Source of the DNA: an uncultured Roseburia sp.
Lineage (GTDB): Bacteria; Bacillota; Clostridia; Lachnospirales; Lachnospiraceae
Length of the DNA: 57,017 bases
NCBI GenBank assembly: GCA_947573605.1
Contig: CANPGM010000020.1
Location: 1 to 57,017, forward strand
Reading direction: 5' to 3'
Shown here: piece by piece, positions 1 through 6,755 of the stretch
Numbering within the stretch: position 1 is the first letter of the stretch
How the letters are laid out: every line of letters begins with the position of its first letter
Notes under the pieces: generated by a model
Databases searched by the model: none
Seen by the model: only the letters and a program-made list of their open reading frames with translations
Told to the model about the DNA's origin: nothing
Position numbers and translations under genes: made by a program

Positions 1-57
1 TCGAACCCCTGTTTCCGCCGTGAGAGGGCGGCGTCTTAACCGCTTGACCAACGAACC
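1..57 (-). tRNA. tRNA-Glu (anticodon CTC), 3' end cut by window start
   Basis: Read on the minus strand, the sequence starts with a seven-base acceptor strand GGTTCGT, then TG and a D-arm GTCAAGCGGTTAAGAC of the kind seen in glutamate tRNAs. The anticodon arm is CCGCC-CTCTCAC-GGCGG, so the anticodon is CTC, which reads GAG. The T-arm begins GGGGTTCGA and runs off the window, so the 3' acceptor strand and any CCA are not visible. The TTC isoacceptor is normally the main Glu tRNA; this would be a second, CTC version. The assignment rests on the fold and resemblance to known tRNA-Glu. Confidence 0.9.
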
Positions 58-67
58 GTACTCATAG

Positions 68-96
68 AGTATATCACGCGAAAAATAAAAATGCAA
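68..96 (-). promoter_or_regulatory. Promoter of the tRNA-Glu gene
   Basis: On the minus strand there is TTGCAT (96-91), a 17-base spacer and TATACT (73-68), with a TG one base before the -10 (extended -10). The predicted start lies a few bases before the tRNA 5' end at 57. Sigma-A type. Confidence 0.75.
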
Positions 97-167
97 GTAC
101 TTTTTTGAAACTTTTTGAAAAAATTTGCATAAGAAATCAAGTACATAAACTTTTAAGAAAAAATCTT

Positions 168-196
168 TTGAAAATTAAAAAGATTTTTGATATAAT
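168..196 (+). promoter_or_regulatory. Sigma-A promoter of the SEC-C gene
   Basis: TTGAAA at 168-173, a 17-base spacer and a perfect TATAAT at 191-196. This leaves an untranslated leader of about 80 bases before the start codon at 283. No regulatory structure is obvious in the leader. Confidence 0.8.
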
Positions 197-282
197 AGAA
201 GTGTATCTATAGTTTTTATAATTTGTCTTTTTCGGACAGGCTTTGGATACAAACTATAACATGAGAAATCGAGGAACAGATT

Positions 283-783
283 ATGGCGTTATTGGAAGAA
301 TGGCAGAAAGTTGCTTATAACGAAAAAACAGAAAAATCGCAGCTTCAAAGATTTTGGCAGAATTATTTCTTTCTGGAAAAAGGAATTTATGAAAAGCTCT
401 TAACCAATCCGGATGAAAAGGTGGAAGGCAGCGTGAAAGAGCTGGCCGAAAAATATCAGATTTCCGTTATGGAAATGACCGGATTTTTAGACGGCATCAA
501 CGACAGCCTGATTGAGCCGAACCCGATTGAAACTATGGAAGAGGATACGCATGTAAGCCTCGCCTTTGATAAAGTAAAATTATATAAAAATATGGTGGAC
601 GCAAAAGCGGACTGGCTTTATGACCTTCCGATGTGGGACGACATCTTTGACGCGGAAACAAAAAAAGCGCTCTATCTGGAGCAAAAGCGTTCGGGAACAG
701 TTCATGTCGGAAAGAAAGTCGGCAGAAACGATCCCTGTCCGTGCGGATCCGGTAAAAAATATAAACATTGCTGCGGAAAATAA
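283..783 (+). CDS. SEC-C metal-binding domain protein
   Basis: 166-residue soluble protein of unknown specific role. The last 20 or so residues are a SEC-C motif, with [13 protein letters not shown] giving the Cys-x-Cys...Cys-Cys zinc ligands known from the SecA C-terminus and many stand-alone proteins. The first 140 residues are mostly charged and helical, with no membrane segment, and resemble a family common in Lachnospiraceae. GAGGA at 271-275 sits seven bases before the ATG. It is a single gene between its own promoter and a shared terminator. In SecA the motif binds zinc and helps contact SecB or ribosomes; any similar role here is inference. Confidence 0.85.
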   Translation: MALLEEWQKVAYNEKTEKSQLQRFWQNYFFLEKGIYEKLLTNPDEKVEGSVKELAEKYQISVMEMTGFLDGINDSLIEPNPIETMEEDTHVSLAFDKVKLYKNMVDAKADWLYDLPMWDDIFDAETKKALYLEQKRSGTVHVGKKVGRNDPCPCGSGKKYKHCCGK

Positions 784-816
784 GGACAGATCATCTTTTC
801 CCCGCCCGCTATCTGT

Positions 817-857
817 AAAAAGCCCCGTCTCACACAATCCTGCCGGGGCTTTTTCTT
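817..857. terminator. Bidirectional terminator between convergent genes
   Basis: Perfect 11-base arms AAAAAGCCCCG (817-827) and CGGGGCTTTTT (844-854) with a 16-base loop. T-runs occur on both strands. It serves the SEC-C gene (ends 783) and the DUF1266 gene (ends 889). Confidence 0.88.
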
Positions 858-888
858 ATTATTCTATTCGTCTGCTTTCGCTTTTCTC

Positions 889-1509
889 CTATTCCTTACC
901 CATTACAATGTTATATACCGTCTCCGCTCCTTTCAGCCATTCCTCCATATTTAATTTCCAGTCAACGCGGTACGGTCCGTCCGGCATGGAACAAAGCCGC
1001 TTATAAATTTCACGGCGCTCCGCAATGGTCTTTTCCGCCTGATCCTTATCGAAAGTCTCCCTGCACCATACGGCATGCCCCGCAAGATACGACTCACAGA
1101 GTTCTTCCCAACTGCCGTAATTTGTCTGCATCACTTTGCCTGCCACTGCAGAACAGTTTAAAAGAACTTCACGCGTAAAATAACCTGCAATATACCCCAT
1201 CCCGGCAAGCTGAGTCGCCCGGCAGTAATCCCAGGCATCCGTCTTTGCTTCCTTATGTACCTCAACCCGGAGCAGATCCACTATCGTTTCCAAAAGCTCC
1301 TGTTCGTTGCCGATTGCCCAGTCCCTTCTTAAAACGCCGCGCATCATACTTGCGTCTGCACGGTTTTTCTGATATCCTCCGATTTGTCTGAAACTTCCTC
1401 CCGCATACTCCGACCAGAGCGCATAGGTGTCTGTCACCCAGCGCTCCATGTCATTGTTTACATCCGTAGTTTCTGTTTCTTTTTTACCGAATCTGTCGAA
1501 TAAACCCAT
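889..1509 (-). CDS. DUF1266 family protein
   Basis: 206-residue cytoplasmic protein of unknown function. It matches the DUF1266 pattern: an RDWAIGNEQELLE segment, then AWDYCRATQLAGMGYIAGY, and a C-terminal SWEELCESYLAGHAVW. The reading frame extends to 1521, but that first ATG directly abuts its AAGGA. The ATG at 1509 has GAGGA five bases upstream and gives MGLFDRFGKKE, a common start for this family. It lies 49 bases downstream of galE on the same strand and ends at a shared terminator, so it is probably co-transcribed. DUF1266 proteins often sit near toxin or contact-dependent loci, but nothing of that kind is visible here. Confidence 0.75.
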   Translation of the reverse strand: MGLFDRFGKKETETTDVNNDMERWVTDTYALWSEYAGGSFRQIGGYQKNRADASMMRGVLRRDWAIGNEQELLETIVDLLRVEVHKEAKTDAWDYCRATQLAGMGYIAGYFTREVLLNCSAVAGKVMQTNYGSWEELCESYLAGHAVWCRETFDKDQAEKTIAERREIYKRLCSMPDGPYRVDWKLNMEEWLKGAETVYNIVMGKE

Positions 1510-1558
1510 TTTGATCCTCATTCCTTTCCCATGAAATCATGAATCGTTCGCACGTTTT

Positions 1559-2572
1559 TTATTCGTATCCGTTTGGGTTCTTTGTCTGCCACCGGAAAGA
1601 ATCCTCACACATTTCTCTGATACCGTACTGTGCCTTCCAGCCAAGTTCTTTCTCTGCTTTCGAAGGATCGCAATAGCAGGTCGCAATATCCCCCGGCCTT
1701 CTATCCTTAATCGCATACGGAATTTTAATTTTATTCGCTTCTTCAAAGTTTTTCACTATATCAAGAACGCTGTAGCCATGTCCGGTACCCAGATTATAAA
1801 TGCACAGACCCGCTTTTTCTTCAATCTTCTTTAGCGCCTTTACATGGCCTGCCGCAAGATCCACTACATGAATATAATCTCTTACGCCCGTACCGTCCGG
1901 CGTATCATAATCATCTCCAAATACCCCAAGCTCCTTTAATTTGCCGACTGCCACCTGGGTAACATAAGGCATCAGATTATTCGGAATGCCGTTCGGGTTC
2001 TCGCCGATCATGCCGCTTTTATGCGCCCCGATCGGATTAAAATAACGAAGCAAAATTACATTCCATTCCGGATCCGCCTTCTGTATATCGGTAAGTACCT
2101 GCTCCAGCATAGACTTTGTCCATCCGTAAGGATTCGTGCACTGTCCCTTCGGACACTCCTCCGTAATCGGAATCTCGGCCGGATCGCCGTAGACCGTCGC
2201 CGAAGAGGAAAATATAATATTCTTACAGCCGTGCTCCCGCATAACGTCTACCAGCGTAAGTGTACCGGCAATATTGTTGTTATAATACTCCCAGGGCTTT
2301 CCGACAGATTCGCCGACAGCTTTTAAACCCGCAAAATGAATGCAGCTTTCAATTGTCTCTTCGGAAAAGATCCTGTTTAAAATTTCCCGGTCCAAAATAT
2401 CCCCTTTATAAAATTTTACCTCCTTTCCGGTAATTGATTTTACACGGTCAAGAGACTTTTCGGAAGAATTGGAAAGATTATCCAGTACCACTACTTCATA
2501 ACCGGCTTCCAGAAGCTCTACACATGTATGACTTCCAATATAACCGGCTCCTCCTGTTACCAAAATTGCCAT
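1559..2572 (-). CDS. galE: UDP-glucose 4-epimerase
   Basis: 337 residues, full length. Interconverts UDP-glucose and UDP-galactose, feeding galactose use and surface polysaccharide synthesis. The N-terminus holds the NAD-binding Rossmann motif [11 protein letters not shown] (residues 7-17). The catalytic SSSATVYG serine/threonine region and YGWTK (Tyr-x-x-x-Lys) are present, as is the substrate-binding NLMPYV segment typical of extended-SDR GalE proteins. AAGGAGG (2590-2584) precedes the ATG by 11 bases. No other Leloir genes are nearby, so it probably acts as a housekeeping supplier of UDP-galactose. Confidence 0.95.
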   Translation of the reverse strand: MAILVTGGAGYIGSHTCVELLEAGYEVVVLDNLSNSSEKSLDRVKSITGKEVKFYKGDILDREILNRIFSEETIESCIHFAGLKAVGESVGKPWEYYNNNIAGTLTLVDVMREHGCKNIIFSSSATVYGDPAEIPITEECPKGQCTNPYGWTKSMLEQVLTDIQKADPEWNVILLRYFNPIGAHKSGMIGENPNGIPNNLMPYVTQVAVGKLKELGVFGDDYDTPDGTGVRDYIHVVDLAAGHVKALKKIEEKAGLCIYNLGTGHGYSVLDIVKNFEEANKIKIPYAIKDRRPGDIATCYCDPSKAEKELGWKAQYGIREMCEDSFRWQTKNPNGYE

Positions 2573-2704
2573 AAGCCTGAAATCCTCCTTACACTGTTAT
2601 CTCACTTCATTACCCTCTCCTGACAAGGGCATACACGTCCCTGTCAAGAAAGAGTATTCTCTTTTACCAATATATCATACTCCACAATACGAAAAAAGTA
2701 TAGA

Positions 2705-2762
2705 CAAAAAATAAAGGACTTATATCGAATGGTTGTCCATTCCATAATAAGTCCTCTCTTTT
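2705..2762 (-). terminator. Terminator of the infC-rpmI-rplT operon
   Basis: Long imperfect hairpin with outer arms AGGACTTAT (2715-2723) and ATAAGTCCT (2747-2755) and inner arms GAATGG/CCATTC. It is followed on the minus strand by a T-rich tract (TTATTTTTTG). A T-run on the other side means it may work in both directions. It lies just after the rplT stop at 2774. Confidence 0.85.
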
Positions 2763-2773
2763 TTCTATACCGG

Positions 2774-3130
2774 TTAAGCTACTGCTTTTTTTGCCATCTC
2801 GGCCAGCGCAGCAAAACCTTCGGCATCATTTACCGCCATCTCAGCTAACATCTTACGATTGATATCAACGCCGGATACTTTTAAGCCGTGCATCATCTGG
2901 CTGTAAGAAATGCCGTTCATTCTTGCAGCCGCGTTAATACGTGCAATCCATAACTGACGGAACTGTCTCTTTCTCTCTTTTCTGCCCGCATAGGAGCTTG
3001 CGAGAGCTCTCATAACCGACTGCTTTGCTACTCTGTACTGCTTGGATCTGGCACCTCTGTAGCCCTTTGCTAATTTTAAAACTCTATTATGCTTCTTTTT
3101 AGCGTTTAAGCCGCCCTTCACTCTTGCCAT
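2774..3130 (-). CDS. rplT: 50S ribosomal protein L20
   Basis: 118 residues, the normal length. Binds 23S rRNA early in large-subunit assembly and in Firmicutes also represses its own operon by binding the mRNA leader. The sequence begins [20 protein letters not shown], highly basic, with the conserved [10 protein letters not shown] and [11 protein letters not shown] segments. It is the last gene of infC-rpmI-rplT, 25 bases after rpmI, with a good ribosome site (GAGGAATATAAC before the ATG). The upstream leader is the likely target of its autoregulation. Confidence 0.98.
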   Translation of the reverse strand: MARVKGGLNAKKKHNRVLKLAKGYRGARSKQYRVAKQSVMRALASSYAGRKERKRQFRQLWIARINAAARMNGISYSQMMHGLKVSGVDINRKMLAEMAVNDAEGFAALAEMAKKAVA

Positions 3131-3155
3131 TGTTATATTCCTCCTTCACAAATTC

Positions 3156-3353
3156 CTATAAATACGGTAAAATCTTCTTCATATTCTTTACATTTGAAGC
3201 GTCAACAATTGCCGATTTTCTGAGATTCCTCTTTGTCTTTCTGCTCTTCTTCGTCAGAATATGTCTTTTGTAGGCTTTATTTCTCTTTAATTTTCCCGTT
3301 CCGGTAACCTTAAAACGCTTTGCAGCTGACCTGCTGGTTTTCATTTTTGGCAT
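3156..3353 (-). CDS. rpmI: 50S ribosomal protein L35
   Basis: 65 residues. Begins [20 protein letters not shown], the invariant L35 start, and is rich in Lys/Arg. The open frame continues upstream to 3419, but the ATG at 3353 is right: it has GGAGGAATATATT before it and gives the family length. It sits between infC (19 bases upstream) and rplT, the usual bacterial order. Confidence 0.98.
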   Translation of the reverse strand: MPKMKTSRSAAKRFKVTGTGKLKRNKAYKRHILTKKSRKTKRNLRKSAIVDASNVKNMKKILPYL

Positions 3354-3372
3354 AATATATTCCTCCTTAAAT

Positions 3373-3882
3373 TCACGATTTCTTTTCTGCCAGCACCATG
3401 CCGATGCTTCTTCCCTCAACCTTCGGCGGCTTCTCCACTACTGCCACATCACTTAAGTTCTCCGCGAAATCATCCAGAATATGTCTGCTTGCATTCATAT
3501 GTGCCATTTCGCGTCCGCGGAATCTTAAGGTAATCTTAACCTTATCTCCTTTGGAAAGAAACTTCTTTGCAGCATTCATTTTGGTGTTCAAATCATTTAC
3601 ATCAATATTAGGCGATAAGCGGATTTCCTTTAACTCGACCACTTTCTGCTTCTTTCTGGCCTCTTTTTCCTTTCTGGCCAGCTCGTACCGATACTTGCCG
3701 TAATCGATAATTTTACAGACAGGGGGTTTTGCTGTCGGCGCGATTTTTACTAAATCAAGCTCCGCTTCCCCGGCTAATCTCATAGCCTCCTTCACTGACA
3801 TAATACCAAGCTGTTCTCCGTTTTCTCCGATCAGGCGTATTTCCTTATCCCTGATCTGTTCATTAATCATTAACTCGCTAAT
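3373..3882 (-). CDS. infC: Translation initiation factor IF-3, ATT start codon
   Basis: 169 residues. IF-3 binds the 30S subunit, keeps it from joining 50S too early and proofreads start codons. The N-domain ([13 protein letters not shown]) and the C-domain with [13 protein letters not shown] are both complete. The frame has an ATG only at MINEQIRD (3870), 20 bases from the Shine-Dalgarno, which is too far. GGAGGT (3896-3891) lies 8 bases before an in-frame ATT at 3882, giving M(I)SELMINEQ. An AUU start is the known device by which IF-3 represses its own translation in E. coli and other bacteria, so I place the start there. Confidence 0.93.
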   Translation of the reverse strand: MSELMINEQIRDKEIRLIGENGEQLGIMSVKEAMRLAGEAELDLVKIAPTAKPPVCKIIDYGKYRYELARKEKEARKKQKVVELKEIRLSPNIDVNDLNTKMNAAKKFLSKGDKVKITLRFRGREMAHMNASRHILDDFAENLSDVAVVEKPPKVEGRSIGMVLAEKKS

Positions 3883-4035
3883 GGTTTTGCACCTCCAAAA
3901 TAAAAAAGTGGATAGGCAGACTATCCACAATCAAATACGCATACAAAACAAAAGCGCCGTTTTGAACTATAAACCATGAGACACACGAAAAACCGCCGGT
4001 GCTCCGGTGAGAGTGGATACTCTACTTTGTTTTTA
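3883..4035 (-). promoter_or_regulatory. L20-type autoregulatory leader of infC-rpmI-rplT
   Basis: About 150 bases of structured untranslated RNA precede infC. In order on the minus strand are an AGAGT/ACTCT hairpin containing TATCCAC (4019-4013), a CCGG-rich segment, and GTGGATAG (3928-3921) followed by CTATCCAC (3915-3908). GTGGATA can pair either with the early TATCCAC (antiterminator) or with the later CTATCCAC (terminator). Position and architecture match the Firmicute L20 leader, in which L20 binding favours termination. The assignment uses context and visible pairing; I could not run a covariance search. Confidence 0.78.
3897..3928 (-). terminator. Attenuator terminator just before infC
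   Basis: Perfect 8-base stem GTGGATAG / CTATCCAC with a 5-base loop (3908-3928), followed on the minus strand by TTTTTTATTTT (3907-3897). It ends next to the infC Shine-Dalgarno, so it must be read through for expression. This is the OFF structure of the leader. Confidence 0.85.
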
Positions 4036-4041
4036 ACAACT

Positions 4042-4075
4042 ATTATAAACTATCACAAACAAAAAAAAATGTCAA
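4042..4075 (-). promoter_or_regulatory. Probable promoter of the infC operon
   Basis: A perfect TATAAT (4047-4042) lies upstream of the leader. The only perfect TTGACA (4075-4070) is 22 bases away, too far for a normal pairing, and it is part of the upstream gene's terminator stem. The true -35 may be the T-rich tract at the usual 17 bases. The -10 is convincing; the -35 is not settled. Confidence 0.55.
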
Positions 4076-4100
4076 GCATATTTTTCAATATGCCTGACAT
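4061..4100 (-). terminator. Terminator of the DUF-type lipoprotein gene
   Basis: Arms ATGTCA (4069-4074) and TGACAT (4095-4100) with inner arms GCATATT/AATATGC and loop TTTC, then nine T residues on the minus strand (4069-4061). It lies 38 bases after the lipoprotein stop. The T-run runs directly into the infC promoter region. Confidence 0.87.
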
Positions 4101-4137
4101 TTCCTCTGTTATGAAATCCGTCGTACAGATACTGTTC

Positions 4138-4788
4138 TTACATTTCCGCAAATTTATCAATATCAAACAGTACCAGCTCAAGATTGTAAATATCCTGCTC
4201 ATTCGGAGAATAAACATTGTTATTCAGCTCGATTCTTACAGTTGTCGTTGCCGGTTCCGCATATGTAACGCCAGAAGCGGCATCATTTAAACAGTCTTTT
4301 AAAAGACCGAAAATCTGCTCCATCATTTCTTCCGTACTCGGAGCTGTCTCAGCGGTAGCCCACTCAGACTGTAAAGTCTCTGCCTGCGGCGTATATGCCT
4401 CAATTGCCGGACCAAATACCTGCATCTGCTCATATTCAACCGTAACAACATATGTTCCGTCGCTCTGCTTCTCGGCATCTTTTACATTATATTTCACCTG
4501 TGAAAAGATATTGGACAGTAAATCATGATATTCTGCCTCTAATTCTGCCGAAACGCCGGATCCACTGAGTATGGAAGCAACCTCTGTATCGATTCCCTGC
4601 TCATATAAAGTAGCCGCTTCCTCTGCGGTACCGATCTTCATCTCGACAAATGCAGCGGAATCATTCTTATAAGAATTATCCATTAAAGCTTTTAAATAAC
4701 CGCTAGCGTCAAAACCGCCGCATCCGCCAAGTACGCCAATTGACATGGCTCCTGCCAGCATTAATGCTGTCTTCTTCATTTTTTTCAT
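4138..4788 (-). CDS. Secreted lipoprotein of unknown function
   Basis: 216 residues. A signal peptide MKKMKKTALMLAGAMSIGVL ends in the lipobox LGGC, so the mature protein should be anchored by Cys to the outer face of the membrane. The rest is soluble and acidic, with segments like DNSYKNDSAAFVEMKIGTAE and a C-terminal NLELVLFDIDKFAEM, reminiscent of the DUF5105-like lipoproteins of Clostridia, though I am not sure of the family. Three ATGs occur in a row (4794, 4791, 4788). GGGAG stands 1, 4 and 7 bases from them, so the third is preferred. It has its own terminator and no obvious partner genes. Confidence 0.7.
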   Translation of the reverse strand: MKKMKKTALMLAGAMSIGVLGGCGGFDASGYLKALMDNSYKNDSAAFVEMKIGTAEEAATLYEQGIDTEVASILSGSGVSAELEAEYHDLLSNIFSQVKYNVKDAEKQSDGTYVVTVEYEQMQVFGPAIEAYTPQAETLQSEWATAETAPSTEEMMEQIFGLLKDCLNDAASGVTYAEPATTTVRIELNNNVYSPNEQDIYNLELVLFDIDKFAEM

Positions 4789-4854
4789 CATCATTCTCCC
4801 TTTTTCATATAAATTTACTACGAAACAAACATACCCTACCACTTTTTTATTCAT

Positions 4855-4883
4855 TTGTCAAATTTTCTGAGGCATGTTATAAT
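4855..4883 (+). promoter_or_regulatory. Extended -10 promoter of the PHP gene
   Basis: TTGTCA (4855-4860), a 17-base spacer, then TGT-TATAAT with the -10 at 4878-4883. This is a near-consensus sigma-A promoter about 75 bases before the PHP start codon. Confidence 0.78.
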
Positions 4884-4961
4884 AAAAAATAATGGTATTT
4901 TGATAAATAATATTCATTGCACGAAAAAAAATACAATATAACGAAAGGAACAATTTATAAA

Positions 4962-5807
4962 ATGGACCAAAAATCAATAGATTTACATGTACACTCAACG
5001 GAATCGGACGGAACCTTTACACCGGAGGAATTGATAACGGAAGCAGTAAACACCGGTCTTTCCGCGATTGCCCTGACGGATCACGATACCGTAAGCGGCG
5101 TGGAAAAAGCGCAGAAAGCAGCGATCGGACAGCCGATAGAACTGGTACCGGGAATCGAACTATCCACAAATTACAACGGGAAAGAGATACATATTGTAGG
5201 CCTTTATATCGATATCTACAACGAAAGACTTTTAAAAGAAACCGCCGCTTATCGTGCATGCCGGGACGGCCGCAACGAAAAAATGGTAGAAGCGCTGCAG
5301 AAAGAGGGTTTTGCGATTACCATGAAAGAGCTTGTAGCGGAAAACCCGGACTGCGTCATAACAAGAGGAAACATTGCGCGCTTCCTCTACGGACACGGCA
5401 TGATAAGTTCTACCCAGGAAGCATTTGAAAAGTATATCGGAGACGGCTGTAAATGCTATGTCGGGCGCTTTAAAGTATCGGCTCAGGAAGCGGTCAGCCT
5501 CATCAAAGAAGCGGGCGGAATTGCCATACTGGCCCATCCTTTGCTTTATCACTTAAGCCATGCAAAGCTGATGGAGCTTGTTACCGAACTCAAAGCCGCC
5601 GGCCTTGACGGAATTGAAGCCATCTATTCGACTTATACCGCCGGAGAAGAAGCGCATTTAAAACAATTTGCGGAAGAAAACGGTCTTCTTGTCAGCGGAG
5701 GCTCCGATTTCCACGGCACAACAAAACCGTCTATCCGACTCGGCGCCGGACGCGGACATCTCTTTGTTCCTTATTCCGTTCTCGAAAAAATCAAGGCTGC
5801 CCGTTGA
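4962..5807 (+). CDS. PHP-domain phosphoesterase (YciV/RNase AM-like)
   Basis: 281 residues. Conserved PHP metal-binding motifs run in order: DLHVHSTESDG near the N-terminus, LTDHDTVSG (about 38-46), GIELS, AILAHP (about 186-191) and SGGSDFHG (about 248-255). Length and motif order match the YciV/TrpH branch, whose studied members are 5'-3' exoribonucleases or 3',5'-nucleoside bisphosphate phosphatases; the exact substrate here is inferred. The frame opens earlier at a TTG (4917), but ATG 4962 starts MDQKSIDLHVHS, directly before the first motif, with AAAGGA 12 bases upstream. Confidence 0.85.
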   Translation: MDQKSIDLHVHSTESDGTFTPEELITEAVNTGLSAIALTDHDTVSGVEKAQKAAIGQPIELVPGIELSTNYNGKEIHIVGLYIDIYNERLLKETAAYRACRDGRNEKMVEALQKEGFAITMKELVAENPDCVITRGNIARFLYGHGMISSTQEAFEKYIGDGCKCYVGRFKVSAQEAVSLIKEAGGIAILAHPLLYHLSHAKLMELVTELKAAGLDGIEAIYSTYTAGEEAHLKQFAEENGLLVSGGSDFHGTTKPSIRLGAGRGHLFVPYSVLEKIKAAR

Positions 5808-5819
5808 CAGGCAGCCTTG
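5786..5819 (-). terminator. Terminator of the pheA-ppk-HAD operon, overlapping the PHP stop
   Basis: Perfect 10-base arms CAAGGCTGCC (5792-5801) and GGCAGCCTTG (5810-5819), loop of eight. On the minus strand a T6 run follows (complement of 5786-5791). The hairpin covers the PHP stop codon (5805-5807), so two convergent genes share the DNA. Confidence 0.83.
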
Positions 5820-5854
5820 TACCAATTCCTTTTTCATTCAGCTTATCTTTCCAA

Positions 5855-6670
5855 TTATAAAATAAATCTGTCTATCACCTCTGCAATCGCATCGTGATTA
5901 TTATCCTGTTCCGTAATATAGTCCGCCTCCTCCTTGATCTCGTCAATTCCATTTTTCATTGCAATGCCGATATGCGCGCGCGCAAGCATGGGAATATCAT
6001 TCTGTTCGTCCCCTACGGAAACCGTACTCGTTTTCGGAAGATTCAACTGATGAACGAGATAATCGACCCCGGTACCTTTGTCCGTATCGAGCGGACAATA
6101 TTCCAGATATTCTCTGCAGGAAAAGAAACTGTTGCATTTTCCGATCGCCCATGCGCGGTTTCTTTTCTGAAATTCTTCCAACTTCCCATCGTGCTGCAGC
6201 CGGATTAAAATCACTTTCTGCGGTTCTTCGTCAAGCGCGTCCGAAATATGTCTGGTTATTTTATAGGACATATGACGGGAGCGTTCCCGGTAATAATCCA
6301 GCTCTTTTGTATGACGCTTTGTAAGAATATCCACATTGTTATAAGTCTGCGCATAGATTCCGGCCCGCTCCGCACGTTCAAATATTTCATGGACAACCTC
6401 CACCGGAACAGAACGCTTTAGCAAAATCCGATCCGCCGCGCAGTCATAGATAACGGCGCCGTTAAAAGCAATCAGAAAACAGCCCGGCATCGTAAGCCCC
6501 AAATCTTTTACGACCATCCGTCCGCTTTCTACCGTACGCCCGGTAGCAATGACAAAATAATGACCTCTCCCAAGCATTTTTTGTATTGCCTCCCGATTTT
6601 TCTCCGAAATAGACTTGTCGTCACGCAGCAGCGTATTATCCAAATCGGCAAAAAGTATTTTATGATTCAT
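5855..6670 (-). CDS. Cof-type HAD-superfamily phosphatase
   Basis: 271 residues. The N-terminus ILFADLDNTLL is HAD motif I with the nucleophile Asp and the acid/base Asp two residues on. IATGRT is motif II, and the late GVDYLVHQLNLP...SVGDEQNDIPML is motif IV, with a large type IIB cap between. Cof-like enzymes dephosphorylate sugar phosphates, flavin mononucleotide or other small phosphates; the substrate cannot be told from sequence. The frame runs on to 6784, but ATG 6670 has GGGGGTG upstream and starts right before motif I. It is last in the ppk operon, 85 bases after ppk; a GTCTGC-TTTT-GCAGAC hairpin (6685-6700) lies just before its ribosome site. Confidence 0.87.
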   Translation of the reverse strand: MNHKILFADLDNTLLRDDKSISEKNREAIQKMLGRGHYFVIATGRTVESGRMVVKDLGLTMPGCFLIAFNGAVIYDCAADRILLKRSVPVEVVHEIFERAERAGIYAQTYNNVDILTKRHTKELDYYRERSRHMSYKITRHISDALDEEPQKVILIRLQHDGKLEEFQKRNRAWAIGKCNSFFSCREYLEYCPLDTDKGTGVDYLVHQLNLPKTSTVSVGDEQNDIPMLARAHIGIAMKNGIDEIKEEADYITEQDNNHDAIAEVIDRFIL

Positions 6671-6755
6671 ACTTACACCCCCTTGTCTGCTTTTGCAGAC
6701 ACTTCTTTTATCTTTAGAAGCGGCCTCTCCTGCAAAGACGCCTCTCCTCGCGTTC

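Noticed and set aside
4070-4075. TTGACA as the -35 of the infC promoter
   Set aside because: It is 22 bases from the TATAAT and belongs to the stem of the previous gene's terminator, so the match is likely coincidental.
6685-6700. GTCTGC-TTTT-GCAGAC hairpin as another REP-like copy
   Set aside because: It shares only the AGACAC edge with the REP-like element, lacks the TAGG and AGCGCT blocks and is not next to a stop codon in the same way.
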